Assembly (NCBI RefSeq): GCF_003353175.1
Contig: NZ_QHKS01000005.1
Coordinates: 186,001 to 250,000, forward strand
DNA length: 64,000 nucleotides
Source: Paraburkholderia lacunae
Lineage (GTDB): Bacteria > Pseudomonadota > Gammaproteobacteria > Burkholderiales > Burkholderiaceae
Reading direction: 5' to 3'
Shown: positions 8,350 through 16,846 of the stretch, one piece after another
Layout of the letters: each line of letters opens with the position of its first letter
How positions within the stretch are numbered: position 1 is the stretch's first letter
Position numbers and translations under genes: made by a program
The notes under the pieces: model-generated
Told to the model about the DNA's origin: nothing
Databases searched by the model: none
The model's input: only the letters and a program-made list of their open reading frames with translations

Positions 8350-9438
8350 TCACGGCGCGAATCTTTCGCTCTGCTGGGCGGCATACAAACCGAACTCGCC
8401 GCGCGGGAAATCGAACAGCACGTCGATGTTCTGCATCGCCATCAGACCGACCACGATGCGGTTGGTGTCCGGTTTCGCCTTGACGATGGTGACCTGCGCG
8501 ACTTCATAACGGTGCACCCATGATCCGGTACCGATGGCCGCTTCGTAATTGCCCTGCTTGAGCACCGTGCCTGCTTCGCCGTCGCCGGTCCAGTTCGGCG
8601 CCTTGTCCGTTTCGATGCGGATCATGCCGGTGCTGCCGGTGGCGAACACCAGGGGCGCGCAGAACGTCATCTTGTCGGCGACTTTCACGCAGCCTCTCGG
8701 CCATTGCGCCGCGCCGTCTTTCGACACGGTCATCGGTACCATCGTGTAGTCCTTCGTGAGGGCGCTCGATGGGCTCAACACCATGTACGGCTTCGCGAAG
8801 TTCGAGTGCACCAGATAACGCTGGCCGAGGTTGCCGGGCAACGCGCGGAGCGGTTGCGTGTAGCCGGCTTCGCCCGGCTGCGCGGCGCCGACGCCGAAAA
8901 TGCCGGAAAAGGCCCAGCCGAATTCGCCGGTGTAGCCGTCCATCGCCACGCAGCGCTTCGCGATCGGCAGGCAGCGCACGGTTTCGACCGCTTGTGCGTC
9001 GATCGATGCCGGCTTCGTGCCGGCCACGCTGAACGGCACCTTCACCGGCGCGCCCCGAATCTCCGCGCCGTTCGCAAACGACAATGACGTGACGGCGCCG
9101 GCGTTCGCGTAGTTCGAACCCGGCAGCACCGACTTCAACACCCGCACGCCTTGCGTGCCGGTGTCGAGCGCGACGTACACCGGCTTGCCGTCGAGCTGAA
9201 CTGGTAGGCCGAGGCGCGCGTGATCGTTGTCGGCGCGCTCCACATGCAGCGGAATCAGCAGGCCGTCGTTGCCGCCGTTGATCAGCGCGGCGGTCGAGGC
9301 CGGCGGCGTGGGCGTGGGAAAGCTGATCGAGCAACCGGTCAGCGCGGCAGCGACGGTCGCGGCCAGCGCCGGCGCGGTGAAATAACGAAGACGATGACGA
9401 CAATGCCGGCGCGCGGCATCGGAAGACGACAGGAACAT
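8350..9438 (-). CDS. Lipoprotein with a DTG aspartic-protease-like motif, 362 aa
   Basis: The N terminus carries basic residues, a hydrophobic segment and the lipobox LTGC around residue 36, so it is predicted to be a lipoprotein. The mature part has a PVYVALDTGTQGVRVL stretch. D-T-G followed by a hydrophobic strand is the core of retropepsin-like folds and also of DUF3443-type Burkholderia lipoproteins (LVDTGSxGLR), which it resembles in layout, including GIFGVG further on. A second, weaker element reads VFATGSTGM. Two conserved-looking Cys pairs (CLPIAKRC and a later pair) may form disulfides. Whether it is a protease or only shares the fold cannot be told from sequence. Confidence 0.75.
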   Translation of the reverse strand: MFLSSSDAARRHCRHRLRYFTAPALAATVAAALTGCSISFPTPTPPASTAALINGGNDGLLIPLHVERADNDHARLGLPVQLDGKPVYVALDTGTQGVRVLKSVLPGSNYANAGAVTSLSFANGAEIRGAPVKVPFSVAGTKPASIDAQAVETVRCLPIAKRCVAMDGYTGEFGWAFSGIFGVGAAQPGEAGYTQPLRALPGNLGQRYLVHSNFAKPYMVLSPSSALTKDYTMVPMTVSKDGAAQWPRGCVKVADKMTFCAPLVFATGSTGMIRIETDKAPNWTGDGEAGTVLKQGNYEAAIGTGSWVHRYEVAQVTIVKAKPDTNRIVVGLMAMQNIDVLFDFPRGEFGLYAAQQSERFAP

Positions 9439-10043
9439 GGAATCACGCTTTGCAAAAGAGCGAGTCCCTGGCGAAGGCGATGCATCGCGAGCGGCGAGCT
9501 GGACAGCACTGGCGGCGATCTCACTGGACTGCTGCGGCGTGGACGGGGAAACCGGGACGCTTGCGGGGGCCTGCGGGAGGGAACACGCGATAACAGGACC
9601 GCTGACTCTACAGGGCCACCCGCGGGCAATTGCAAAGATGTGTAAAGGTTCGTGGGTTTGCAGCGCGGCTGCCGATGCGCCCGTGCAAACGTTGATCTAC
9701 GGCAATAGTCGCGTGGACGCCGGATCACCGTGGTCTGCGCGCGGCCCAGCGTGGCGCGGTCGAGGGCGCAGGTCAGCAGGCCGATTACGTCGTCGAGCGT
9801 GCGCGAGGTGACTTCGACGCGGAAGGTCACGCGTTCGTGCTGTTTGTCGACGGTGACGACATAGAGACGCAGATCGTCGCCGAGCGCGGCATGCAGCGCG
9901 CGCCGTCCGCTTGCGGACGAAGTGCCCGGCACAGTGACGTCGATGATGACGAGTGGAACGACGACGTGTGTGCGACGGGCAATACGCGGCGTGCGCGGCG
10001 TGCGTGGCAGGGAGATTTCAGACGAGGCGGTGGCGGTTAGCAT
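9339..10043 (-). CDS. Hypothetical protein; credible N-terminal half, doubtful C-terminal half
   Basis: Starting at the ATG at 10043 (MLTATASSEISLPRTP), about 110 residues have good coding character, including strands such as HVVVPLVIIDVTV and RVTFRVEVTSRTLDDVIGLL. After about residue 125 the frame turns Arg/Pro/Ser-rich and looks like an out-of-frame reading, and it runs 100 bases into the next lipoprotein gene before stopping at 9339. Either the gene ends earlier in another frame (a frameshift near 9670-9700) or the tail is a non-conserved extension. The alternating beta/alpha pattern is reminiscent of small sensory domains, but I do not recognise the family. Confidence 0.4.
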   Translation of the reverse strand: MLTATASSEISLPRTPRTPRIARRTHVVVPLVIIDVTVPGTSSASGRRALHAALGDDLRLYVVTVDKQHERVTFRVEVTSRTLDDVIGLLTCALDRATLGRAQTTVIRRPRDYCRRSTFARAHRQPRCKPTNLYTSLQLPAGGPVESAVLLSRVPSRRPPQASRFPRPRRSSPVRSPPVLSSSPLAMHRLRQGLALLQSVIPCSCRLPMPRAGIVVIVFVISPRRRWPRPSLPR

Positions 10044-10201
10044 CGTGATTGCGCCGATCCGCTGAGGTGGCGCGTGTTGTCGATACCTTTCCACTCTAGC
10101 GACGTGCGCCTCAACGGCGCGCAAAAGCCGCGCCGCCGCACATCAATTTTGCGTTAACGCGTGGCGCCCCGACGCGCCGGTCCGGCTGCTTCGCGCAGCG
10201 C

Positions 10202-10591
10202 TCAAGGCCTGGTCGCGGCGCTAGCCGCCTTTGCTTCATGCACGGCCGCGCCGACCCGCTCGACGAATTCGCGATCGACGCTCGACAGCGCCTCGCGCTC
10301 GCCAGTGGCGGTCTGCACCATGAGTCGGTGGGTAATGTCCTGAGTTGCCCAGGTGAGCCAGCCGACGACCGCCAGCATGATGCCGCACACGAGACCCGCC
10401 GCTGAGTGCAAAACGCCGCCGGCAATCGCGCCGGCCAGCCCGATCAGCGAAATCGCGGACGGCAGGACCTTGTTCTTCTGCACGGTGACGACCTGCACAT
10501 CCAGAATCTCGCGCAGCGGGAACACCTGGCCGGCGGCTGAAAGCGCGTTACGCGTGACCGACACGCCACGATCATTGAAAGGGGTTTCCAT
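10202..10591 (-). CDS. DUF6232-like small membrane protein, 129 aa
   Basis: The first 45 residues are soluble (METPFNDRGVSVTRN ... VQVVTVQKN). Two adjacent membrane helices follow, near residues 46-80 (ISLIGLAGAIAGGVLHSAAG and LVCGIMLAVVGWLTW), and then a soluble tail with SSVDREFVERVGAAVHEA. This layout, a short beta-rich N terminus, a helical hairpin and a tail that reads like a PH-like domain strand plus helix, matches the proteins annotated as DUF6232. The function is unknown. ATG at 10591 is the only reasonable start. It marks the right edge of the core-like stretch; the DNA to the right is poorer in genes. Confidence 0.7.
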   Translation of the reverse strand: METPFNDRGVSVTRNALSAAGQVFPLREILDVQVVTVQKNKVLPSAISLIGLAGAIAGGVLHSAAGLVCGIMLAVVGWLTWATQDITHRLMVQTATGEREALSSVDREFVERVGAAVHEAKAASAATRP

Positions 10592-11509
10592 CGAGTTGGT
10601 GCAAGCGGTAGCAAAGGGCGCAGCGTACCAGACTTCAAATTCCTGAAGTTACGGATTTTTTGGTTGGCCGTGAGGCCTACTCAGCCGGGGTTTCACGTTT
10701 AGCTGACTAAAAATTTCAGTTATGGATTTTCTGACTAAGATTTGGTGTTGTTTCTTCGCCGGTTCTTTGGCGCGGCCTTTATGGCATAGCCAGGATTTTA
10801 GCCTCTTGTCGGGAAGCTAGGCGTTACATGAAATTCAGTAGCTAGGCACCGGGTGTTGCCGGTTCCAGTGACGCCTCTCTCGCGTCGTACCACCGCAATC
10901 AGAACCAGGAACAGGCAGCTTGTCGGCCTTTGCTGACGTTGGCCGGTGATTCGATCTGCGGCCGTTGTGCGTCGCTTCGCCGCCAACCAACGTCAAGTTC
11001 GGGCGAATGTCAGAGATGACCGTCCGACAAAGGCAGGAACGACCCTCAACAGACGCTCAGGCTGTTGGGAAGTAAATGGCCGTTGCAGAGTGCGGATTCA
11101 ACCGGCCGATCGAACCGTGCCAAGTATGCTCGTCGGCTTTCGATACGCCCCGGGCGCCAAGGTTATTTGATTGCCTTACGCCAAAAGAGCAAGTATGCGG
11201 ATGCGCAGGATACGGCGAGCAAAATTGCCCACATCGGAGCCAAACTGATCAGAACAGCGGTGACGGGTAACATTTGGATTCCCAAAGCCAACGAATAACG
11301 ATTTCGAACACACATCCGCTTCCCCCGGAATGGACGATCTGACCGAACATTGTGGTTCCGAGTAGCGGTGAATTAATGCTACATCGCTACCTGGGGGCAA
11401 ATCTGTGGCTTCCTGTCGCACCGCCATTGATTCATGTCAAGGATGAGCCACTGCCGAACCTGAAGGCCCTGGGGACTCTGATATCGAGACAATCGCTGGC
11501 CATCGATAG
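10592..11509. other. Gene-poor, lower-GC accessory stretch
   Basis: About 900 bases with no convincing gene on either strand. The short open frames break every 60-80 codons and none has the wobble GC bias of the flanking genes. Base composition is clearly more AT-rich than at 1-10 kb, for example the T-rich patch near 10650-10760. It reads like decayed accessory DNA. No terminal inverted repeats, integrase or tRNA fragment was seen. Confidence 0.5.
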
Positions 11510-11692
11510 ATGTTTCCTGTTGCGCAGATTCTAGAGGGGGATGAGGTGCCGCTGCCGATGGCCGGCGTGTTTGAGTTTCCGACTCTCGTCCAAGCGCTAG
11601 CCTTCTACAATTCCGAGAGGTATGCGCCGATCAAGGCCGAACGTCAGGAAGCACAGCAAGCGCGGATGTTCATAGTCGAAACGCACTCGTGA
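11510..11692 (+). pseudogene. Remnant of a DUF1330-family gene (C-terminal part only)
   Basis: The last 50 codons read VFEFPTLVQALAFYNSER, then YAPIKAERQEAQQARMFIVE. This matches the C-terminal half of DUF1330 proteins (EFPS...A..WYxSPEYQ.. then ...VIVEG), small alpha/beta-barrel proteins of about 95 residues. The N-terminal half, normally beginning near a YWIxxV..D motif, is not present in any frame upstream, so the gene is truncated. An ATG at 11510 keeps a 60-codon frame, but expression of a half-domain is unlikely to be functional. Confidence 0.6.
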
Positions 11693-11783
11693 GTGGCAGC
11701 TTTCGGAAGGCGTGATGGTCCGGAATGGGTCGCGCTGAGTCACCTGTGTCGGGGAGCGTGCGCCCACCAGCCGCCGTCCGATG

Positions 11784-12410
11784 TCATGGTCTTGATCGTT
11801 CACAATCAGACGCACGACACGTCCCACGGTCGCGCAAATATCCACGGACCAAGCGGCAAAGTTCATTCTTTAGTGCAACCGAGCCGAGATCGCCTTGTCG
11901 AGCGGCGGTATGTACCACGCCTTCCACGGCCGCCGCGAGCACACGCCCCGCAACTTCGTCTTGGCTTGCGTCTCGACTAGCTGAACCTCCAGCGACAACC
12001 GATCTGTATCGTCGTTGATACTCGCTCTCAAACTCGTCCTGGTTTTCGCGCGAAACAAGCGGGACTTCGTCGAGCAAGACCCGGTGCAATGCGTGATCCA
12101 CCGAGTGTGCAGCGACAACGCCATCAATCAGGCGTATCACACGCAGGTCGAGAGTCTCAGACCCACTCCAATCGCCCGCATTTGATAACGCGGCGAGCAC
12201 TGCCTGAAGATGACGCTGACGAATAGCCTCCGCAAGGGCGAGTTTGTTCGGAAAGTATTGATAGAGCGACCCGACGCTGACGCCAGCTGCCTGGGCGACC
12301 TCGTTAGTCGTGAATGCAGCCCATCCTCGACGTCCCAGAATGCGAGTCGCGGCTTCAACGATGGCATCCACCATCGCACGTGAACGCTGTTGACGCGGCA
12401 CTTTACGCAT
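11784..12410 (-). CDS. TetR-family repressor (cassette 1)
   Basis: This 208-aa protein has an N-terminal helix-turn-helix: residues about 20-60 include AATRILGRRGWAAFTTNEVA and GVSVGSLYQYFPNKLALAE, the diagnostic TetR signature. The C-terminal two thirds are the ligand-binding/dimer domain. The ATG at 12410 (MRKVPRQQRSRAM) is preferred; the frame also opens from a TTG at 12443, but that would lie at the edge of the palindromic operator. The gene is divergent from a DinB-type gene with the candidate operator in between, so it probably represses both. It is paralogous to the TetR at 14290-14913. Confidence 0.88.
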   Translation of the reverse strand: MRKVPRQQRSRAMVDAIVEAATRILGRRGWAAFTTNEVAQAAGVSVGSLYQYFPNKLALAEAIRQRHLQAVLAALSNAGDWSGSETLDLRVIRLIDGVVAAHSVDHALHRVLLDEVPLVSRENQDEFESEYQRRYRSVVAGGSASRDASQDEVAGRVLAAAVEGVVHTAARQGDLGSVALKNELCRLVRGYLRDRGTCRASDCERSRP

Positions 12411-12445
12411 GGTTTTCTGCTGTGGCCTAACGCGAGTATTCAAAA

Positions 12446-12462
12446 TTGACGCTCCACGTCAA
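12446..12462. promoter_or_regulatory. Candidate TetR operator between cassette 1 genes
   Basis: TTGACG-CTCCA-CGTCAA is a six-base inverted repeat with a five-base spacer. It is extended by imperfect arms (ATTCAAAA on the left, AATACGAAT on the right). It lies between the divergent TetR and DinB genes. The left TTGACG could double as a -35 box for the rightward gene, so repressor binding would block it. Confidence 0.5.
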
Positions 12463-12588
12463 AATACGAATATGAGCTCGCATTTTACCGCGGGCCACCG
12501 GCGGGAATACGTCGCACTTCCTTGTCGATCGCGCCCGGCTATTTGGGCAGGCCAACCACTGCGGTCACAAACGAGTCTAGGAAACGAA

Positions 12589-13116
12589 ATGAGTGCACAG
12601 ACGCTTTTAAGTTCTCTGTTTCGATATAAGGCATGGGCCGATGAGGGATTGATCGCAGGGCTGAGAGACCTCGCGCACGATCGCCACAATGGCGAACGTG
12701 ACACGGCTACTTGCATTTTCAGCCACGCGCACATCGTCGATAAAATCTTCGCGGCACATCTTCAACAAGTGCGGCACGGATACGCGACTACAGGGACCGA
12801 CGATGTTCCGAGTCTGGAAGAACTGGCTCAGAGCATCAGGGAAACCGATCAATGGTATATCGCGTATGTTGAGAGTTTGACCTCGCTAGAATTTAGCGAC
12901 ACGGTAGAGTTCGTCTTTACTGACGGATCGTTGGGGCGAATGTCTCGCGAGGAAATATTTGGCCATGTGATTGCACATGGCGGATATCACCGCGGCGAGG
13001 TGGGACGAATCTTGACCCAGCTCACCGCGTCATCGCCGCGTGATACTTTTACTGGCTACCTTCACGAGGTCGATCCGGCTCGTGGTGGTTTGATGGGTCG
13101 CTCGACCGCTTTATGA
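12589..13116 (+). CDS. DinB-family metal-dependent protein (cassette 1)
   Basis: This 175-aa four-helix-bundle protein of the DinB/YfiT superfamily carries the three-histidine metal site: one His near residue 48 in SHAHIVDKIF and two in HVIAHGGYHRGEVG near residues 126-134. Family members include mycothiol- or bacillithiol-type transferases and proteins of unknown function; no thiol cofactor pathway is evident here. The ATG at 12589 (MSAQTLLSSLFRYKAWADEG) follows GAAACGAA. The opening RYKAWADEGL matches the first helix of the family. It is divergent from the TetR gene on its left, which suggests ligand-induced expression. A second, diverged copy lies at 15048. Confidence 0.85.
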   Translation: MSAQTLLSSLFRYKAWADEGLIAGLRDLAHDRHNGERDTATCIFSHAHIVDKIFAAHLQQVRHGYATTGTDDVPSLEELAQSIRETDQWYIAYVESLTSLEFSDTVEFVFTDGSLGRMSREEIFGHVIAHGGYHRGEVGRILTQLTASSPRDTFTGYLHEVDPARGGLMGRSTAL

Positions 13117-13475
13117 CAATGTAATCTGGTCCCGTGAGGCAACGAAGGGTGATTTTGCGCCACGCGATGCTTTCCGAGCGACGGGTCATCCTCGTTCGGC
13201 TTGAATGTCTGCTTCGTGGAAAGCTGATCGGCGCTCGTGGGTCGCGTGCAGCCGATCGCAGCTCGGGGCGACTTCGGTCGCGTATGCCTATTGCATGAGG
13301 CGGCACCCGGCCAGTTCGGTCAATCGGCGGAGAGGACTGGATCGTCAACCATCGGACCGACCGCTCGGCTATCGGAGCCATTAGCCTTCGACCTGCATGA
13401 ATACCTGGATACGATAGGGTTTCCCCGTCATTTATCGCTGAAAGTCACCAGATTGCAACTGAAGGGAAATAACGA
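13117..13475. other. Intergenic stretch without a recognisable gene
   Basis: These 359 bases lie between the first DinB gene and the acetyltransferase gene. No frame on either strand has coding character, and no strong palindrome was found. It probably carries the acetyltransferase promoter; the ribosome-binding site for that gene (GAAGGGAAATAACGA) lies at its right end. Confidence 0.4.
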
Positions 13476-14033
13476 ATGGCGAATGATGATCGCACCAAGG
13501 TAATTTCGAGGAGGACGCCGGAATCAGCGGCCATGTCTGCAAACGTCAAACGAGCGATGGCGATCACCGCCACTCTCAACCGGTTGACATTCAACGATGC
13601 GGATGAAGTCCGGGCCTTGTTCAGCGATCTCATCGGCAAGAAGGTGGACGACAGCTTTTCATTGATACCACCGTTCTACACAACCGGCGGGGTCGATATC
13701 AGTGTCGGGCGCAATGTCTTCATAAATCAGAACTGCACTTTCTATGATCTTGGCGGGCTCGACATTGCCGACGATGTGATGATCGGACCGAACGTGAGCA
13801 TCATCACGTCCGGCCATCCCATTGAACCTTCCCAGCGGCGAAACGGCGTAATCGCAAAGCCCATCGTGATTGAGAGAAACGTCTGGATCGCAGCCGGCGC
13901 GACCATTATCGGCGGCGTAACGGTAGGCGAGAACTCGGTTGTCGCGGCAGGATCGGTAGTCACCAAGGACGTTCCCCCGAATACTCTTGTCGGTGGAAAT
14001 CCGGCAAGGGTCATTCGTTCGATTGCTGACTAG
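13476..14033 (+). CDS. Hexapeptide-repeat sugar O-acetyltransferase (LacA/Maa/NodL type)
   Basis: This 185-aa cytoplasmic protein transfers acetyl from acetyl-CoA to a sugar hydroxyl in its family. Residues 1-60 form the Maa-type N-terminal helical domain (RALFSDLIGKKVDDSF). The left-handed beta-helix follows, with FINQNCTFYDLGGLDIADDV and IGPNVSIITSGHPIEPSQR; the His in SGHPI is the catalytic residue of this family. It ends in GGVTVGENSVVAAGSVVTKD and GNPARVIR. The ATG at 13476 has a purine-rich site upstream. It sits between the two TetR/DinB cassettes and may have travelled with them. The acceptor is unknown. Confidence 0.88.
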   Translation: MANDDRTKVISRRTPESAAMSANVKRAMAITATLNRLTFNDADEVRALFSDLIGKKVDDSFSLIPPFYTTGGVDISVGRNVFINQNCTFYDLGGLDIADDVMIGPNVSIITSGHPIEPSQRRNGVIAKPIVIERNVWIAAGATIIGGVTVGENSVVAAGSVVTKDVPPNTLVGGNPARVIRSIAD

Positions 14034-14289
14034 AGGGACGTCCGCAAGGGGTCGAGTCGGGCCCCACGCATCCGGCAACACCCGGCCAATAGCTGTCAGT
14101 CGATGGCGTGGGCTTTCGGCCGGAAAAGAGACATTCACTCGTGGCCTATACATCTGACGGTGAAGCGATCGGGAGTCGATAGACGCGTTTGTCGCATCGT
14201 GCGCCATGCTCCAACCTGATCGCGCTATTCCTCCGATCACCCGCCTATTGGGACTCGAAGCCCCCCGCGAGTGCTCGCTGCTACGGCGA

Positions 14290-14913
14290 CTACTGCAGAT
14301 ACCGGACTACGAGCCGTGTGGCCTCGTCGACGAGCGCTTCAAACGCTTCGTCCGAGAGGCTTTCAGAATGGTGCACGACCGCTGTATGCGTCAGCGCCTC
14401 TATTGATGTCACGCACACAAACGCCGCAAGCCCCAGGTCGACTGTGCGAAATTCATCGCAGTGGGCCTCAAGGTAGGCCCTGAACAGGGCATAGGTTTCC
14501 CCGTTCAAGACCTCCGTGTTTTCAAGCCTTCCTGTGCGTGGGATCTGCTCCGCAAGCACGCGATGTAGCTTGGGATCGATGCGATGCGCTTCGATCGCTG
14601 CGGCGACAAGCGTGCGTACCGCTTGCTCCATCGGGAGTGCCGCAGCCTGTGCCAGCGCGCCACGGACGACCTGCATGAGTTCCTGACTATGGCGCTTCGT
14701 GACGGCGGTAACGAGCGCCTCTTTGCCGGGGAAATATTGGTAGAGCGAGCCAACGCTCACGCCCGCTTTCTCTGCGATACGGTTGGTGCTGGCTTTATCG
14801 AAACCGTCCCTGACCAAAATGCGAGCCGTCGCTTCAATCAGGGCATCGACCGTTGCGCGTGATCTCCCCTGGGAGGCGTATTTCCTGGGTTTCGTGGGCG
14901 GTTTTCGCGGCAT
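14290..14913 (-). CDS. TetR-family repressor (cassette 2)
   Basis: This is a 207-aa TetR protein. The helix-turn-helix spans about residues 20-65 (ARILVRDGFDKASTNRIAEK and AGVSVGSLYQYFPGKEALV). The signature SVGSLYQYFP is identical to cassette 1, but the flanks differ, so the two are paralogues, not a fresh duplication. The ATG at 14913 (MPRKPPTKPRKYASQ) begins 28 bases from a perfect palindrome. The gene is divergent from a DinB gene, as in cassette 1, which suggests that this repressor controls itself and its neighbour in response to an unknown small molecule. Confidence 0.9.
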   Translation of the reverse strand: MPRKPPTKPRKYASQGRSRATVDALIEATARILVRDGFDKASTNRIAEKAGVSVGSLYQYFPGKEALVTAVTKRHSQELMQVVRGALAQAAALPMEQAVRTLVAAAIEAHRIDPKLHRVLAEQIPRTGRLENTEVLNGETYALFRAYLEAHCDEFRTVDLGLAAFVCVTSIEALTHTAVVHHSESLSDEAFEALVDEATRLVVRYLQ

Positions 14914-14940
14914 TTCTCGCGCTCCAAATGCGAGTAGGTA

Positions 14941-14962
14941 AATACGAGTTCTTACTCGTATT
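14941..14962. promoter_or_regulatory. Candidate TetR operator between cassette 2 genes
   Basis: A perfect inverted repeat has arms AATACGAGT and ACTCGTATT around a four-base TCTT spacer. It lies in the TetR/DinB intergenic region next to the repressor start. A further half-site, GCGAGTAGG, lies just to the left. Size and symmetry are typical of a TetR dimer site. Confidence 0.65.
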
Positions 14963-15047
14963 ATGCATCTGACGAATCGAATAGCAACGCAGAAGCCAAC
15001 CTTGATCGAGCGCGCATCATAACTTCGACGGTGAAAGGAGACATCTC

Positions 15048-15536
15048 ATGATCCATCAGCCCTACTCGAAACTTGTCGCCATCAAACGATGGGCCGATCG
15101 CGGCCTCTACGATGTGGTCAGTCAGAATTTCGACCGGCTGAGCAGCGAGGATGCGTCGATCATGCTCCGCATCCTTGACCATATACATATGGTCGACAGA
15201 ATCTTTCAGCATCACCTGCAGGGACTGTCGCACACGTTTCAGGCGCCGCGATCGGAGAGAATGCCGGAGCTCCAGGCGCTTGCGAGCAGTGCGCGAAAGG
15301 TCGACGGCTGGTACGCGTGTTACGTGGATAGTTTGGCGGAGAGCGATTTCGAGCAGCCTGTCGATTTCGTCTTCACCAGCGGAAAGCCAGCGCGCATGCG
15401 GCGAGGTGAGATCATTCTACATGTGTGCCTGCATGGAACTTATCATCGGGGCAACGCCGGCGCCGTTCTTCAGTTGAAAGGCATCACCCCGAGTCGTGAT
15501 GCGATCACGGACTTTCTAGAAGAAGACGCGACGTGA
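15048..15536 (+). CDS. DinB-family metal-dependent protein (cassette 2)
   Basis: This 162-aa DinB/YfiT-superfamily protein starts MIHQPYSKLVAIKRWADRGL. The metal histidines are seen in LDHIHMVDRIFQHHL near residue 46 and in ILHVCLHGTYHRGNAG near residues 125-133. An AAAGGAGA ribosome-binding site lies ahead of the ATG, closer to consensus than in cassette 1. It aligns by eye with the cassette 1 protein over its whole length (WAD..L, H.VD.IF, D.WY..YV.SL, DFVFT.G). It is regulated, presumably, by the divergent TetR through the palindrome at 14941. The biochemical role is unknown. Confidence 0.88.
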   Translation: MIHQPYSKLVAIKRWADRGLYDVVSQNFDRLSSEDASIMLRILDHIHMVDRIFQHHLQGLSHTFQAPRSERMPELQALASSARKVDGWYACYVDSLAESDFEQPVDFVFTSGKPARMRRGEIILHVCLHGTYHRGNAGAVLQLKGITPSRDAITDFLEEDAT

Positions 15537-16041
15537 TGCGGGCTGGCAACCACTTAATGTCCGCTTCGGCGGTTCTGAATGACGGCTACGTGGTAGGGGC
15601 ATTGTCGCCTATGAGTCGAGAGTACGCATTCGATTACAGTGAAGCTGCCGTTCGTGGGGGCCGAAGTGCGAATGTCGGGAAAGTGATCTACAGCCGCCTG
15701 ACCGATGCCGATACCTGAATGTCGGTTTGGCCGATGAACTGACCGCCAAGCTTGACGTTAGAGTTTCCGCTATCGAAGTGAGAGAGGCGCTCGAGTAACA
15801 GAATCATCGCGATGGCAAGCGGATGGAGATCGCTGACCGGCACCATCCTGCGCCTGTGTCCGTCCACGTCCCAACGTACCTGGTTTGATCACAGGATGCG
15901 GACGCATACGTACATGACTGCCATTACACAATCTACGGAGATTCGCTGAAATGCGTGCCTGTCACGGGTGATAGACTCCGTTGCGCGCCTCGATACGTTG
16001 CTAACCGAACAACAACCTCGCCATCTATTCGGAGCCGTCGC
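15537..16041. other. Intergenic stretch, no confident gene
   Basis: These 505 bases follow the second DinB gene. A 61-codon frame (15533-15718) is open but has no family resemblance or ribosome-binding site and is not called. The stretch reads like decayed accessory DNA. The promoter of the following cupin gene should be at its right end, but I cannot place it. Confidence 0.4.
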
Positions 16042-16500
16042 ATGATCAATGAACAACATACGGTCACCCGCGCCAGCCCCTTGTCCGCAGACGGGCTGTG
16101 GATCCCCGAGGGGCCGGGTAAGTGGTCGCGGCCGTTACGCTTCCTGAAAGACGATCGCGGCTGGGTGGAACTGATGCGTCTGGCGCCAGGTATCAAGCTC
16201 GGCCTGCACCGTCATACCGGCGATGTGCACGCCTTCAGCCTCGAAGGGCAGCGTCGCCTCTGTACTGGCGAAACTGTCGGACCCGGCGACTACGTGCACG
16301 AGTCTGCTGGCAACGTCGACTGGTGGGAGGCGGTCGGTGACGAACCACTGGTCGTGATGGTGGTAGTGATGGGCACCGTCGAATATCTTGGTCACGATGG
16401 CGAGATCAAACGCCGCATCACAACCGCCGATCGCCTTGCCGACTATCAGCGCTACTGCAGCGAGATGGGCATCGAGCCGCAGGATCTGCTCGAGCGCTGA
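16042..16500 (+). CDS. Cupin protein resembling 2,4'-dihydroxyacetophenone dioxygenase
   Basis: This 152-aa protein of the ChrR-like/acetylacetone-cupin type opens MINEQHTVTRASPLSADGLW. Metal-site histidines occur in GLHRHTGDVHAFSLEG near residues 55-70, and the second cupin motif reads GPGDYVHESAGNVDWWEA. The order and the WIPEGPGKWSRPLRFL opening resemble proteins annotated as 2,4'-dihydroxyacetophenone dioxygenase, which cleave a C-C bond using iron. The resemblance is at family level only. The start is an ATG at 16042; no enzymes of acetophenone breakdown lie beside it, so the substrate is open. Confidence 0.65.
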   Translation: MINEQHTVTRASPLSADGLWIPEGPGKWSRPLRFLKDDRGWVELMRLAPGIKLGLHRHTGDVHAFSLEGQRRLCTGETVGPGDYVHESAGNVDWWEAVGDEPLVVMVVVMGTVEYLGHDGEIKRRITTADRLADYQRYCSEMGIEPQDLLER

Positions 16501-16846
16501 GCGCGGCGCCCCAGCCTGCAGATGAAGGCGCTCGTGCCGGCGCACATCGCGATGATCTAGTCGTCAAAGCTCGTAAAACGGCGCCCGTGTGTGGGAATCG
16601 CGGGCATTCAGACATGCGCGTTTGTAAGGCGGTTACAGGGGGCGAAGTCATCGCCACCCTTCGCCGGCGATGAAGAGAGCATGGGCACGGAGGGGACTGG
16701 CTATCTGTTGAATCATGTGCCGCACGCAGCCGGCGACGCGATGAACAGCGCCGACACCGGATCGCCCAACGTCCTGCGCTTTGGCGAGAAAGGCATGATC
16801 TGGCTGCGTCTCGACCTGGCGCACCTGTTGAAAAAATGTCGAATGA
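16501..16846. other. Intergenic stretch, no confident gene
   Basis: About 345 bases separate the cupin gene from the convergent leucine-rich-repeat gene. One rightward frame (from an ATG at 16681, YLLNHVPHAAGDAMNS) has some coding flavour and runs 38 bases into the 3' end of the repeat gene. It lacks a ribosome-binding site and family match, so it is noted only as a possible remnant. Confidence 0.35.

Noticed and set aside
15533..15718. 61-codon frame after the second DinB gene
   Set aside because: No ribosome-binding site, no match to a family, and weak codon bias.
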